Source: Phyto melanocephala (taxonomy: Eukaryota > Arthropoda > Insecta > Diptera > Rhinophoridae). From it: 64,000 bases of DNA. The notes under the pieces were generated by a model. The model was not told where the DNA came from, ran no database searches, and was given only the letters and a program-made list of their open reading frames with translations. Positions 34,010 to 46,865 of this stretch are shown here, one piece after another; the stretch's first letter is position 1, and every line of letters begins with the position of its first letter. The position numbers were made by a program, and so were the translations under genes. The stretch is taken from the NCBI GenBank assembly GCA_941918925.1, contig OW799234.1:46592412-46656411 (forward strand), given 5' to 3'.

Positions 34010-36950
34010 ATATGTTGTTCGAAAAAGATGTGTATGTAATACTTGCATATGAACTTTATTTAGTTTTTATCGGTATAAATTTCTAACTTCGGCAACTACC
34101 TTGTGTCGTTTGAAATAAGATTTCTTTTTAATAGTTGTCGGTAAAAATATAATTTTTCAGATTATTCTTTCATTTATCACAAATAAAAAAATTCTTTGTA
34201 ACAATAAAAATATTAATATGAACTCGAGCCTGATTAAAATTTGAATATTAGTTTAAACAGAAAAGTTCGATAAAAATAAAAAAATATAATTTTTAAATTA
34301 AGTTACAAACATGTACACAAATTCAAAAATAATTGTAATTTATGGTTACTCGGACAAATATAAAGTTAAATTGGCTTAACTATAACATTAAAAAAAAAAT
34401 TCAAATTATTTTAAGTATATTTTTTATATTTTTAAATTAAATAACTTAAATAAATGAAGAAAAGTTATATTTAAATGATTTTAATTTAAGCGCTTTCTAA
34501 ATAGCTTTCAATATAAATAAAACAAAATGTGTGTGCGAGTCATTGAAATTTTTTGACGTTTGAAGCTTTTAATTTGTTTTATTAATTTTTTTTAATTGTT
34601 CCGCACAAAAGACTAAAGGCCTCGTTTTCCTTTAAAAAATATTATTTTTATACAAAAAACTAACCTTAAGCTCAGAGTTAAGAACAATAGAGTTTTTCAA
34701 AATAAAAAAAAATATTTGAAAAATTTCTTCTGATGTATGTTTTATTTGCCCATAAGGTACATATCTTGGTCTAAGAACTATATTTTTAATCAAAGTTTTG
34801 TTGTTTTGATATTTTTGCCGTAATTAATGAACTGAAACTAAAATGAACTTATTCCATTCGAAGTTCTTAAAATTATAAACAAAAAACTTTAACTTTTCCT
34901 GGTTCTACAATTTAAAACCCCTCTCAAAGCTAGAAATTTCCTGTTGAATTTTTTTTTTACGTTGAGATATACAAATGTCGTTAAGGTTCTTTCCGAAGTA
35001 AAATCTTTCAGGTGGTCGAATAAAACAAGCTCAATTGTTTGCAACGGCTACGAATCGACATATAGCGATCTATATTGATATTGGTGATGTGCACTCTTCG
35101 CAAACGTTTTGGTAGAGTTATGCCTAATACAGACTTAATAGTCCACAATGACAACCACAAAATGGAAGTTTTTTTAGAAAACACAATTCTCACACATCAT
35201 GGGTTTTGATAATAAAATTCAAGCTTAGCAAGCTTTGTTCGTTTATTACTCTATTTATGAAATTCTGGCTAACAAAACTAAATAAAAAATCACATCATTT
35301 ATACATCTTTGGACTGTGGGCAAAAGAGCTTATTTTAAGTTTCTAAATACTTCAGGAGATCCAAAGAACAAACAAGTATAAGGTAAATTAAATTTAAGTT
35401 GATACTCTTTGTTGTAATATTTCTCATTCTATATTCGTAGTCAGATAAGAATTAATGCAAAATTATAAGAATCTTGTGTACTGTATGTAGACCTTTGAAA
35501 GCAAACTTTTAATTATACCAACTTTTTTTGCGAGGCTCAAAAAATGAGTAAAAAAATTCTTAATAAAGTTGATCTTTTACAACACACGCGTTCAGGGCTT
35601 TTTGAAAATTTTATTTCTGTGATAAGAAAATTTCTCTATCTCGACTTAAGTTGTTTGTTAAAAGTTCATTGATATATATTTTACCAAAATTCCTTTTCTC
35701 TGTAATTGAATATCAATATTTAACTTAACGCCATGTGTTGCCTGCCTCTTGCGGATCTGTATCCATAAGTAATATCCACGTTTCTGCCGCTGTTTGGCTT
35801 CTGTAGTGGTGTGCGTGTGATATCATCATGGGACATCCTTACACTGAGATCAATTCACATCCATTTGTCGAATTTATAAGATTATTAGTTGTTGCCTTAT
35901 GCCTGACCGTAGGATGCGCATTATTTTCCTCAAGAATCGAGAACACTTAAAGAACCTGTATTTCCTTGTTTTCTGGGTAGTTGTAAAATATCTTATGCCA
36001 TAATAGCACTTCTTATAAATTCACCAAGTGTATGATGATAAAAACTTTGAGTTCACTTCAATTGTCAAAGGTCGGCATATACAACAAATTTAATTAAATT
36101 AATAAAATACATTTCTTATCGACAATCTTAAATATATATTTAAATAAAACCATTTATTAACTAATTTACTGAACATTATAATTGAGAAAAATTTTCCACA
36201 CAAATAACGCCCAACATTTCTATAATTTTTTTTTCTGAAATAAAAAAAAACCCTTTCCTTTCTAATTAGAAAACATTTATAGCTCAATTAAATTGACAAA
36301 AAAAAAACACACACACACACACATACAAAAACACATAATACCTTACAAACACCTACAAAAATAACGATTGTATTAGCACGTAACAATTAAATGTATTAAA
36401 TGCAAAAACAAAAAAAAATTATAGAATTTAAGCCATTAAATAATGATGATAATTATGATGTCGATGGTGGTGGCGACATAAAAAGCCAAAGACAAACTCC
36501 ATCATATTCATTTACACGTACATACTTTTAGTAGCAACAATTATTTTTTTTAACTTCGACATGGCAAATATTTTCATTTTTCATTTCATTTTAATTAAAA
36601 AGCGCAATAACAAAAATAAAATTAATTAAACAATTTTATACGATAACAATAGTTTGAAGAGGACTTGAAACAAAATGAAAACAAAAAGTTATGAAGAACT
36701 CAATGTAACAGCATGTCAACACCCCGAACAACAATAAAAACGAAAACAAAAAAGAAAAAAAAAAATGGAACAAAAGAACAAGTGGCTTATTCAAATGGAA
36801 ATGACAACTTGTATAATTAAATGTTGAAAGTGAGACAGAAAAAAATTTATTATAAAACTTTGAGTTTAAAGGATCAATTGAAATATTTCGAAATATTGTT
36901 AAGAATAATAAAAAATTACTTGGGAGATTAACTAGTGTAATAACAGGTCA
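33742..36950. other. AT-rich stretch with microsatellites, no gene seen
   Basis: A (GT)n tract lies at 33971-34005 and a CA tract at about 36308-36322. The rest is AT-rich. A 61-codon minus frame at 35008-35193 is the least AT-biased part but matches nothing I recognise. Confidence 0.5.
33971..34005 (+). repeat. (GT)n microsatellite
   Basis: About 17 GT dinucleotides in an otherwise unique AT-rich context. Confidence 0.95.
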
Positions 36951-36952
36951 CA

Positions 36953-37391
36953 CTGAGATGAGAACTCATCTAGCTTGCATAAGACTGTTGATTGAAACGA
37001 TTTGTGGCGGAAAATTGATAATTTAGTCGTAGTTAGGGAATATATGGTTTCAACAGGATGGTGGCAGTGACCACACATCAAGAGAAACAGTGGATGTTTT
37101 GAAAAAAATGTTCGAAAATCACATTATTTCTCGTAGAGGACAAAATAGTGCGATTTGTCACCTTTGAACTTTTTTTGTGGGTTTTTTTTGAACTGGAAAG
37201 TATACAACAATAATTCCACAATAGTTTGAATAAATAAAACATTATCATTATCGAGCAGATATCAAACATTGGTACCTGCCCAGCCAGTAGGTGGTCACTT
37301 GATTGAAATTAAAAGAATATTATTTTTAATATCTCGAAAGAATACTGTTTTCTTGTTAAAATTAAAATGCTACCTCAAATTTATGCACCTT
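36953..37391 (+). mobile_element. Mariner-type deletion derivative, eroded ends
   Basis: The right end reads inward AAAGGTGCATAAATTTGAGG, comparable to the AAGGGTGTCGTTTGAGATG end of the element at 43304-43761. The left end, near AGGTCACACTGAGATG, is more decayed. Candidate TA duplications sit at about 36951 and 37392. The interior holds a transposase tail. Boundaries are approximate. Confidence 0.6.
37040..37300 (+). pseudogene. Mariner-type transposase relic, C-terminal part
   Basis: The translation reads IWFQQDGGSDHTSRETVDVL, keeping the second catalytic Asp in WFQQDG, then KKMFENHIISRRGQNSAICH. After a stop it resumes FFVGFFELESIQQ and IIEQISNI, matching the LWGFLKSKVY and IIEQI blocks of intact relatives. 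The third catalytic residue region is eroded. The N-terminal half is missing. Confidence 0.8.
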
Positions 37392-37394
37392 TAG

Positions 37395-39368
37395 TAACCT
37401 TCTTTGTAACTGGTTAGCTCTTTAAGTATTTAAGTCAGCGTATCTTATAAGTTTTCTTAGGAGTAATGACTAGTTACGTTATTACTCTAAACCGTGGGAC
37501 TGCCACCATACACAATGGTATCTCATAAAATCTTCGTGATCACTTGCTTGTGTGAGCTAATCACCGGAGATAACCTGATTTATAAAATATTTTATATTTT
37601 TCGGTTTATAAATACTTTGCAAAAAATTTTCAGTTTATAACAATCTCTGATTAAATCTTGATTTATAGACTTTAAATTTAGTAAATTTTCTATTCATTTT
37701 TGATTAATAGGAAATTTGTATTTAAATCTTTACTACTCATTCTAATGTTAAAGTATTGTTTATAAAAATATTAAAAAAAACATCTATTCAATACACACCA
37801 AAAAATTCTATATTTCTTAATCATCAAAAACTTTTTGTAGATTTGTATAAAAAAATTCTGCAAATGTTTGTAATAATATAATATTATTTTAAAATGAACA
37901 TTGTAATTAGGTTAAGAATAGTTTGGGGTCTACGCAAAATCTTAATTTTCTAAACTGAAATTGTAATAAAGTTTTATGCTGATCTGAGTTTCTCTAAATT
38001 TCTTCTCAACAAATTGTGTCACTTTTCCTAATGACACCATTCTTCTGAAAAGAAATAAATAAAAATAAATAAATTTCAACAAAAAAAAAAAAGTAGAAAA
38101 AAGACACACCCAAAAGCATACACCCCCTAGAAATAAAACTGTTAATGTTACGTGTGTGTAGGTTTGTTTACAAATGGGAATTCGGGGATACTGGTATGCT
38201 TCAAGTATGGAGAACGCCAATTGTATACTCTTACACTAAACATAAAGAAAAATTCAAATTAAAGTGCGTGCTAGGAACTCATAAAAATAACAAAATAAAC
38301 CACATTTTATACAAAAAAGAAAAAAAAAATACATAAATATGTAAGTTAAAGGAATGAGAAGAAGAAGAAGAAGAAGACACAAAATATTAGTACATAGTTG
38401 TACATGCAAAGACATGCGTTAAGTACAAGTGGTTGGAAGAAATTTTCAGACTCTTATATAGTGGTAGCACGGGTATTATACGATATTTTCTCTACGTATG
38501 TACATTTACATACACTTACATATGTACGTGTGCATGTACATATGTAAAGATATGTATGTATTCCTTTTTCCTGGTTTTGTGGAAAAAAATATGGATTTTT
38601 TCTTTCGCAAGTTACAACCCATTTTTGTTATTTTCAACTTTATGTGGTGGTATTACATTGTTCAGAAATTACACAGTTTCAGTTTATTCCAGTTTTCAAT
38701 TCTTTTCGTGAAGATATTTATTATATTTATTTCAGTATTTTTTCCCATTTGGAAATGTTGTAAGAAGTAACAGAAAAGGCATCAACATTTGACGCACTTC
38801 AAGCGTAACCATGACGCATGCGATATTAATGCTTTTTTTGGGGTTTCTTTAAATAATTTGGCTTAACACATTTACATAAGACAAGTAAGAAATATGAATT
38901 TTAATGGAAGTTACTTGAGAAAACTTCATGCTGTTTACATATTGGTTAGGGGTACAAATGATTTCTCAAGTACACACTAATAATATATTTATGCGCAAGA
39001 TAAACTAGGCAACTTAGCCGGCCTTTAATAACCTGTTTTGAAGAAAGAAAAAAAGAAAATATTTAGGTGCTTGGTACCACAGACAAAGATACAAATTTCG
39101 TAAAGGTTTGTCTTCCAACCTATTAGACATTTTTTTAAAAATATTTTCCTGGCCCCCTACAGATTGAATATTTATTATAATTTATTATAACCTCGTTAAG
39201 TTTTTTGTCTACATCTTTTGTAGTTTCTAAGTTATTTTCTTATTTAACTCTTAGTTATAATTAAGGCTTTTACTATTTTTTTGGCAAGAGAATTAAATTA
39301 AATGAAACCTTTGTGAAATTTTAAATAAAAATTTCCAAATTCCACTTTAACTTAGCTAAAGATCATTA
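37395..39368. other. AT-rich stretch, no gene seen
   Basis: A (GAA)n tract lies at about 38358-38378 and TACATA/TGTA-type simple sequence at about 38495-38560. Overlapping frames at 38433-38770 are Phe/Tyr-rich and reflect composition. No exon was recognised. Confidence 0.5.
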
Positions 39369-39370
39369 TA

Positions 39371-40010
39371 AAGGGTGGGCCTTTTAAAAGTTTAAATTTA
39401 AAAATGCAATAAAACAAAAACGATTTTAAGATTTTTTTAAATTTACTTTTTTGTTGGGAAGTACAATTGTTTCGGTTAGAAATGATATATTATTTCATTC
39501 ATATGGCTGTCGCGTTTGGCCTCACAGTATTCTATTTGATCGTACCAATTTTGGACAATTTTTTCGAGTGTATGTGGTTGTATACCTTGAAATACCCAAT
39601 TATCTCTGGTTTTCTTACATAATACTTGTCTTTAAAATCATTCACATAATTACCACGAAAAGCGGTCACAAAGAAATCAGTTATCATGGTGCGATAGGTG
39701 TGTCCATTGACCATAATGGTTGTGCTGTCCTCATTTTCAAAGCAATATGGGCCGATAATGCCTCCGCTGCACAAGCCGCACCAAACTCACTCGCAGTGGG
39801 TGCATTGGCTTTTGTAAGACCACGTTTCGGCTTTCTGAGTCCCAAATAAAGCAATTTTGATTACTATCGTACTCACCAAGATGAAAATGAGTTTCATCCG
39901 AAATGATTATTTTTTGTACGATATTTTCGTGCAATTTTCCACCAACTGTCTTTGTTTTGGAAATAAATTTCCAATAAATCCCAACGTTGCTCAAGCGTAA
40001 ATCGATTCAT
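39371..40010 (-). pseudogene. Mariner-type transposase with internal deletion
   Basis: Minus-strand ATG at 40010-40008 gives MNRFTLEQRWDLLEIYFQNK, a mariner-type N-terminus. A frame change near 39920 then jumps to IISDETHFHLGEYDSNQNC (first catalytic Asp kept, in SDETHF). It continues with WDSESRNVVLQKPMHPLRV and, after another frame change, GGIIGPYCFENEDSTTIMVN, GHTYRTMITDFF. It stops before the WFQQDG block. The left terminal repeat AAGGGTGGGCCTTTTAAAAG starts at 39371 after TA at 39369-39370. A right terminus is not certain (a weak AGAGGGTGGAGG lies near 40160 on the minus strand). It is a relic of a different mariner lineage from the 14.9-kb element. Confidence 0.85.
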
Positions 40011-42240
40011 TTAGTGTGAGAAAACTTAAAACTAAATAAATATTCAGCAAAAATAGGCTATAAGCTTATTTGGGAAAAGACTTACCAAATGTGAAGTCAG
40101 CTTTAGATTTTTATAAAAATTTTTGAAAATGTATAAAAAATCTGTAACGAAAATAGTTTTTCCTCCACCCTCTTTCAATAAATATACACTATTTTTTCAA
40201 GCTCGTGAGCTCTTTGAAAGCACAGTTTTGGTTATTTTTGTTAATTTCGTATTGGCCATTTAACTATTACCACTTTCACAGTCAATGTGGTAGCATTGTA
40301 AACAGCATGATAGTTTTTGAAATCCTTACGACATATCGTAATCTAACAAAAAAAATAAAAACAACGAGAATAGCAGCAGCAGACATACAACAAGGTTTGT
40401 TTTAATATATTTTTTCTCCGTTTTTTTTTTTACTGAAAATTTTCACTTTTTCCTTTTTGAAAAAATCGAATATCAAGTAAAAGAGGCTTCTTAAAGTATG
40501 TTTTTCTTTTCCCTCCCAGCATTCATATCTTATACACATGCGGAGTTAAACTACGCCTCTTAGGCCCACCTCAATCATCCAGTTGGAAAATCTTTCAAGC
40601 TGTTGTTCATTTGTTTAATTTTTGTTGTGCCTTTTGGTGGCAAAAAGATTTGTTGCTCATGATCTCTTTTACCAATTGTTTGTGTAAAAAAAACAAAGAA
40701 ATTTTCATCAAAACAAATGTAAAATATTTGTTGCAAATTTTTGTTGTTTGCTCATAGATATTTTTAATGTCAGAGTGTGTGGCGTTTTCTGTAACATGCT
40801 ACGTGGTCAAAGGAAACTGGCGCTTGATTTGCTGCATACAGATGTTTATGTAGTTAAGAAAGAGTTTGCAAGAGTATGAATGAATGTATGTGGCTGTTAG
40901 CTTACTTAAAGAAATGAAAAAAAAAAAAAGAAAATTAACCAACCTCCTCCTTGGGCCGTATTCATGACGAGTATGTTTTTCCAGTTTCGAAAATCTTTTT
41001 TTGATTTTTCTGCAAAAAATTTCTTAACTATTAGTTAAGCTGATTTTGGGTATGCGCTGTTTAAGTGGGTACATGAGTATTACTTGAAGTGTGAGTTGTT
41101 TTCTTTGATTGTTATTTTAAGATATTTTGAGGGCTTAAAACACGTGCTACATTAGATCTTGTAAAAACTATGTTAAAGTTAATTTTTTCACAGAGATTTG
41201 AAAAAGAAATATTTAATTTTTATTTTTTTTTTCTAAATATCATGTTTGGTTTTATGGATATTTAGAGCTTGGGCTCAATTTTCATTGTATGAAACTGCGA
41301 AAGGAAAAGTTGTTGTACAGCAAGTGGTATGTGGTGGCATCATATGATATGACACACAAAAAATTTGATTTCGCAGTTTCACAGAATGAAAGTCTATATG
41401 ATAAATATAAATTTGTAGCAGTTTAATATAAATTTCATTAATAATGAGATTTTATTTGATTCAGTCAATTACTCACAACAAGAATGCTTTAGTCAATTAA
41501 AGAATACGAAAAAGCTGGCAACATTTTACGTTTTTGTATTTTTTTAATAAAATATTGACTAGTATGCTATTAAATTGTGTTAACACAGTAACTTGCATAT
41601 TTGTCATTTTTGATGGAGCATTATCTTTCTGTACGTATAGTTTTTCTTAATATGGTTTGAAATTATCTTCATCATCACAAGCAGTTGGAGATGGTGTATA
41701 AGAATTTGTCGTTCCAAGTGTAACATCAAAACATATTCACCTAAGACCTAATTATATATTATTAGACTGTAAATAAATAATTTAAATCAATTACAAAAAA
41801 TATATATATTCGTGATCTATGAAAAACAAGATTAGTAAATAAAACTAGCAAAATCCCATGAAAAAACTGCATTGTTATTTTATTTTGTTTCTAATAATTT
41901 TCTCCTTAACAAATTTACAATTAACCTAATGCCGAATTACGGCATTCGATATCGATCGAAATTCTACTCGAACGAACGAGTTTGCTGTGCTTTAGGTATA
42001 GAGATTCTAATAAGAATTTTAAAATTTCGATTAAATGATTAAAGTTTAAAACTCAAATAAATCACTTTGAAGATCAGAACCAAAATGTGAACAGGAATAA
42101 TAACACTAAAAAGTTCATTAGTTTTGAAAATAAATTGAAATAAATTTGATCTCGTATATATTACATGGACTGATCCAATTTTGCACTAAAAAATAAGTCA
42201 ACTCGGATTACCAAGAGCACAATTATGTACAGAAAAAAAT
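40011..42240. other. AT-rich stretch, no gene seen
   Basis: No recognisable exon, RNA or transposon was found. A 'GGGCTTAAAACACG' to 'TATGTGGTGGCATC' region (41130-41340) is unremarkable. The 66-codon plus frame at 40205-40405 has no motif. Confidence 0.5.
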
Positions 42241-42247
42241 CTGATTT

Positions 42248-42910
42248 TTATTTAAGTAAAATCAAATTGTTATTATATGAGGCTTGAGTACACACGTTAA
42301 CACTAAGCACACGTGAAAATGTTGTAATAGCATTCATAAATGGCATGCTGATTGCAAAAATATGATTTAGAAACTTTGCCTTCTTTGCACAGTGCCATGA
42401 TGACAAATTGAACCAGAAATGTGATGACACTTTGTATTGTTTTAAGAAAGCTAGGAGACGTCTATGTAGACACTGCGGTATATATATTGCTATGTCTGTC
42501 ATGTTTGAGTTCACAAATGATTGGTTTTTTTTTTGCCACAACTGCGAACAGAAATTTTGTTTCGCTTTTTATCCGGTATTGCTCCCGGGAATAACCTCAT
42601 CAATTAGTCACATACAAATCGTGACCCGAAAGTTGTTAGAAGTTTGCCAGTACACAACAGCTGTATTTTTTGTATTAAATTTGACCTAAAATTTTTCGCT
42701 CGTTCTTTTAATTCTAAGTTTTTTTAGTCTATTGCGATCTGATATTTTCTGAACCTTATACGACTTCAACCCAGCATTAGCATTTCTCTAAGGAAGAGCT
42801 TGATGAAAGAGCTTGGTGCTCTTAAAAATAGTTGTTCGACTGATTTTGCCTTGCGAGTATCTGTTAGACATTTTTGTCTTCCTTATCCAGGGTTTCTTTC
42901 AAGGTTCAAG
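42248..42910 (-). pseudogene. Mariner-type transposase relic, CSCG subgroup
   Basis: On the minus strand, ANAGLKSYKVQKISDRN (about 42725-42780) marks the end of the DNA-binding region. Shifted frames then lead to FCSQLWQKKNQSFVNSNMTD (about 42500-42560) and IPQCLHRRLLAFLKQYKVSS with HFWFNLSSWHCAKKAKFL (about 42350-42480). The latter corresponds to the 'FWPDLASCHY' block, where the catalytic Asp is replaced (FWFN). The family matches the relics at 25.3 and 27.4 kb. The copy has stops, frameshifts and an internal gap. The two opposite-strand frames at 42408-42689 and 42800-43024 are shadows. Confidence 0.75.
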
Positions 42911-43303
42911 TCGTTTTTATACTTTCGCTGTCCAGAAAAGATATTATCTGATATATCTCTAAAAGCTAACGCGATTAAAAAAATAATAGTTTGTTGGACC
43001 AAGGATAAGTTTTGGCTAAAATAGTTTTTAATAGTTTAATAAATAGTTAAATAAAACTGTCATTCAATTATCATAATATGACGAAAACAAACATTTAATA
43101 AACTGATATAATCATAATATAATAATTTAGTTCCATAAAATTTAAATATAAGTTACCAGGATAACATAGTATGTATATGAAAATTGTCATAGGAATATCT
43201 TACGTGAAAGTAAAAATCATAATATAATGATCATAATATAATTATATATAGTCATATAAAATTATTACTGTTTACTAAGAAAATATTGTGTCTTGCTCTT
43301 ATA

Positions 43304-43761
43304 AAGGGTGTCAAGGTTTGAACTATTAATTGATAATGGAAATCGCCACAAGAAGATGATCCAAAGCTTTTTGTGGCGGAAAAATCATGATATAGACGTA
43401 AACAATACTTCAGCACACCTCAGCATTATTTCTGGTAGAGAACAAGTGAATTGGCATCTAAAATCTTGAAATTCGACACTTTTAGACTATTTTTTTGGGG
43501 TTTTTTACAAATCGAAGGTGTACAATGTACAGCAATAATCCTACAACAGTTCAAGAGCTCAAAAACAAAATTATCGAGCAGTTTATTGGAAAACGTAATT
43601 GAGAATTTTAAAAAATAGTGGGAGCCTGTCGTGCCAGTGCCAGGGCGATCACTTGAAGAATATAATTTTTCAATTTTAAAAAACTGAAAAAAAATTTTAT
43701 ATATTTAAAAAAAAACTTATTTTTTTATAAAAATTAAAATGACATCTCAAACGACACCCTT
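43304..43761 (+). mobile_element. 458-bp mariner-derived MITE with precise ends
   Basis: TA duplications at 43302-43303 and 43762-43763 flank inverted ends AAGGGTGTCAAGGTTTGA and AAGGGTGTCGTTTGAGATG (right, inward). The interior retains a transposase 3' remnant: FFWGFLQIEGVQC (the LDFFLWGF block) and ENVIENFKK...WEPVVPVPGRSLEEYNF near the end. Stops precede these pieces. It is a deletion derivative of the same lineage as 36953-37391. Confidence 0.85.
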
Positions 43762-43763
43762 TA

Positions 43764-46715
43764 TAATAATCTTATTTTTGGTAGGACCAAACAAACCTGA
43801 ATTCCTTTTTTTAATACTTTTTTTATGTTTTTTATTTATATTTTTATTTTTTTTTAAATATTTTTTTGTAGTGATGTTTAAAAAATCAAGGAAAACTCTT
43901 AAAAAAAACTGGTTTTTATTGTAAAATCTTAAATAAAAAATATATTAAGGAGTGTAATATAAGTATGTTGTTTCATGGTTTACATGCCATATAAATAAAT
44001 AAAAAAAAAAAAAAATATAGGTATACAACATAACACGTACATAAGTATGTACAAATACAGTTTGACAAAGGCCATTAAATAAAAAAAATAGTAATAAAGA
44101 ACACAAGGACATGATATTGAATGATGAAACCCAAGATAGACAAAGTCATTTAAAAACCATATATTATAGAAAGTGTACTAAACAAATATATAACTTTAAA
44201 CCTTTAATAAAAATTCACAAAATCATATACCCACACAAATACAGATAAAAAGAGTTAATAAATAAAACGATATTAAATAAAGGATAACGAAAGTTGACGT
44301 AGGTATAAAGAAATTAATAAAAATGGCAAGACAATTCAAATAACAAATAAGATATAAAAAAAATTCCAGTTAAAATACAAAAGAAAGAGAAGGGGGTATC
44401 GCAAAAGAGAATAGAGAGCGTGCTTAAGTATTGTTGTTGTTAGTGTGTGAGATGTGCTTACCGGAAATAGGGGTTATTATATAAAAGCAATGGAGTGCGA
44501 CGTGCAAACGAAAGAGATAGCAATATAGCTTTAGGTCTTTGTTATTAAGCGGCCATCGTTATAATTATAGGTTTGATTTTACCTTCTTACAATTGGTTGC
44601 TTTCCATTACCAACTCTCACTAACACAACGCGCCATGGGGCGTCTACTTAAAACAAAAACAAAAAGAGGAAATAGAGATAAAACTTATCGGAAATTTTTT
44701 TGTATGCATGCATACAATGAGTTGGCTAGAGAGCACGTTTGCTGGATTTGGTAAGGAGTTTTTATGAATGAACAATGTGTTAGTGTGCTCGTATTTTGTT
44801 AGTATTGGGGTGATTAATAATTGTTTTGGGTAATTTTTTTTTACATTCTTGTTGGGTGCGACTTATTTTTATACTCTAAAAGAGAGTAAACGTTATTTTT
44901 TTTTTATAGTGAGCATATGAATTTCCAAATGGTTGGAGTTTTTTTGTTTATTCGCTGTTGTTGTTGATATTTTTGTTAGTAGTACTGGTTTTTTGATACC
45001 GGTATGTTTATAAAATTTATTTTATTAAGGCACGACTTAAACCAAAAACAATAAAAAAACACTGAAATATAAATCAAGCCATAAATAATACGAATAAGAG
45101 AATAGCAACAATAAAATAAAACGATACAAGTTTAACGAGTTTGTTTTGGACATACACAAGTTCTTACACAATTGTTTATGTGCATGTGAGTGCATGTGTA
45201 TTTAAGGTATTGGTGATTATTTTGCATGATTTGTTTTTTTTTTTGTTTTGTTTTTGCAGTTTTCTCTTTTAACTCTGGCTAAAGCAGCCGCTAATGCTGC
45301 TGTTTTGTAGTTTTTGTTTTAATAAAATTTTGCTGTGTGTTATATTATTTTGCTGCTGTCTAGTGCTGTCATTGTCGTTGTTATTTTTGTTGTTGTTTTG
45401 TATCGTGTTGAAAGCTTTTTGTTTGCCAACGTTTCATGCGAAACAGTTGCAAGTACAGAAACGATCAGCTACGACGATTTTCAAATTTGCGCGGATAAAG
45501 AAATACAATACAGGAATAAACAATAAGCCAACATACACACTCATAATATGTATTCTTAACTGACAGCTATAGAAAAACGCATCCATTTTGAATGTTAAAC
45601 AAACATCAATCAAATGGTTGTTACATTTTTAACTAACAAAACAAAACTCTTAAAAGAAAAGTGCGAGTGAATGAAAGAAAAGTAGATGTTTGAAAGATAA
45701 AATAAACGTAAAAAGGAAACAAACCCTTTGATAACAAAATCAACAAAAAAAGAAGGGTTAATTTTCTGCCACATGCAGAGTGATATCATATGTGCGTAAT
45801 TTGGCAGCTCAAGAGACACTAGTATTTCAAAACAATTCTCTAAATAAACAACTATTTATTAACGGTTAAATCAACAAACATACATTACAGGCATTCAAAT
45901 AAAAACAAGATTCCTTAAAATTAATAAAAAATAAAACTAATATAATTATGTATACATATTGTTAAGTGTTCTGATATACATACATACTTACATACTATGT
46001 GTTTGTTAAAAAATATTTTAAAAGTTCAAAAACAAATAGGAAATGCTACATGCAGTGAGTAAATAATACAGAAATAATCAAAATCATTGTTAATTTTACT
46101 ACCTGTCATCACTCCTCAATATTAACAACACATGACGGATTACTATACGGTCTAACAAATTCAACTGACCGACAGCATTTACAGTCAAAAAGAACAACAA
46201 TCGAAACTCTCTAAGAAAATAGTCTTTACCCAACAAACTCAAACACCTAATGAAAATTGTTGGAAAAAACCAGGTTCGTTCTACAGAAAACCCAACAGGG
46301 CACAGTAAGAGGCAAAATCTTTAAATACTCAACGAAAAAGTGCAACAATAGGAACCAAACAAAAACAAAACATAAAGAAAAATATTTTTTTTCTTTAACA
46401 AGGAAATGTGTCCTTTGTAAAAAAAAATATATTCAAATATCCATATAAAAGAAAATTATTACATTAATTCAAAACAAAACCAGGATTTGTGATAAAATAT
46501 TTCAATATAATCAAAGATATAAAAAAAGGTCATTAAAAATTTAATATAGAAATTTTAATAAGTGTAGAAAAATCTAACTAATCAATTATTTAATTAAATT
46601 GTTCGGTTTTTCATATTTAAATGTGTTTCTGCTATGACAATATTTCCGGTTGAACACACTATTTTACGTAATAAAATATTTTAAATCTCAATAAATAATT
46701 TGATACATAAAACTG
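43764..46715 (+). other. AT-rich stretch, possible promoter and leader upstream of the 46.75-kb exon
   Basis: The DNA is A-rich with many CAAAA/ACAAC phrases from about 44990 to 46700, a composition typical of long insect 5' leaders. A TATATAAAAG sequence at about 44478-44487 could be a TATA box, but no initiator is evident. There is no coding sequence beyond composition-driven frames (poly-Phe/Leu, 43739-43924 and 45294-45563). If the exon at 46752 is a first coding exon, its leader should lie here. Confidence 0.35.
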
Positions 46716-46751
46716 TTGAAAAAGGAAATTTCTTTGAAGAAAGTCAACATC

Positions 46752-46865
46752 ATGTTAACTGACATGACACCGACGGCTGGTCAATTGTACGGCTCACAAA
46801 TACCGACAATGGGCATGAATATCACAAACATTGCATCACATTTACAAAAGCCAACTGTTAATCCG
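46752..46865 (+). CDS. Coding exon of an unidentified host gene (38 codons, 5' end of protein)
   Basis: The ATG at 46752 opens MLTDMTPTAGQLYGSQIPTM, and the frame runs 38 codons to ...KPTVNP at 46865, where GTAAGT (46866-46871) makes a strong splice donor in phase 0. Composition changes sharply here: codons such as CCG, GGC and ACG appear in the middle of A/T-rich DNA, and the residue mix (Thr, Pro, Gly, Gln, Met) is not composition noise. An upstream in-frame ATG at 46716 would add a Lys-rich MKKEISLKKVNI extension. I prefer 46752 because the sequence ahead of it looks like A-rich leader, but 46716 is possible, as is an internal exon with an acceptor nearby. There are no domain, signal peptide or membrane segments in this short piece. 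I do not recognise the protein. A regulatory gene with isoform-specific first exons and long introns would fit the context (inference). Confidence 0.6.
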
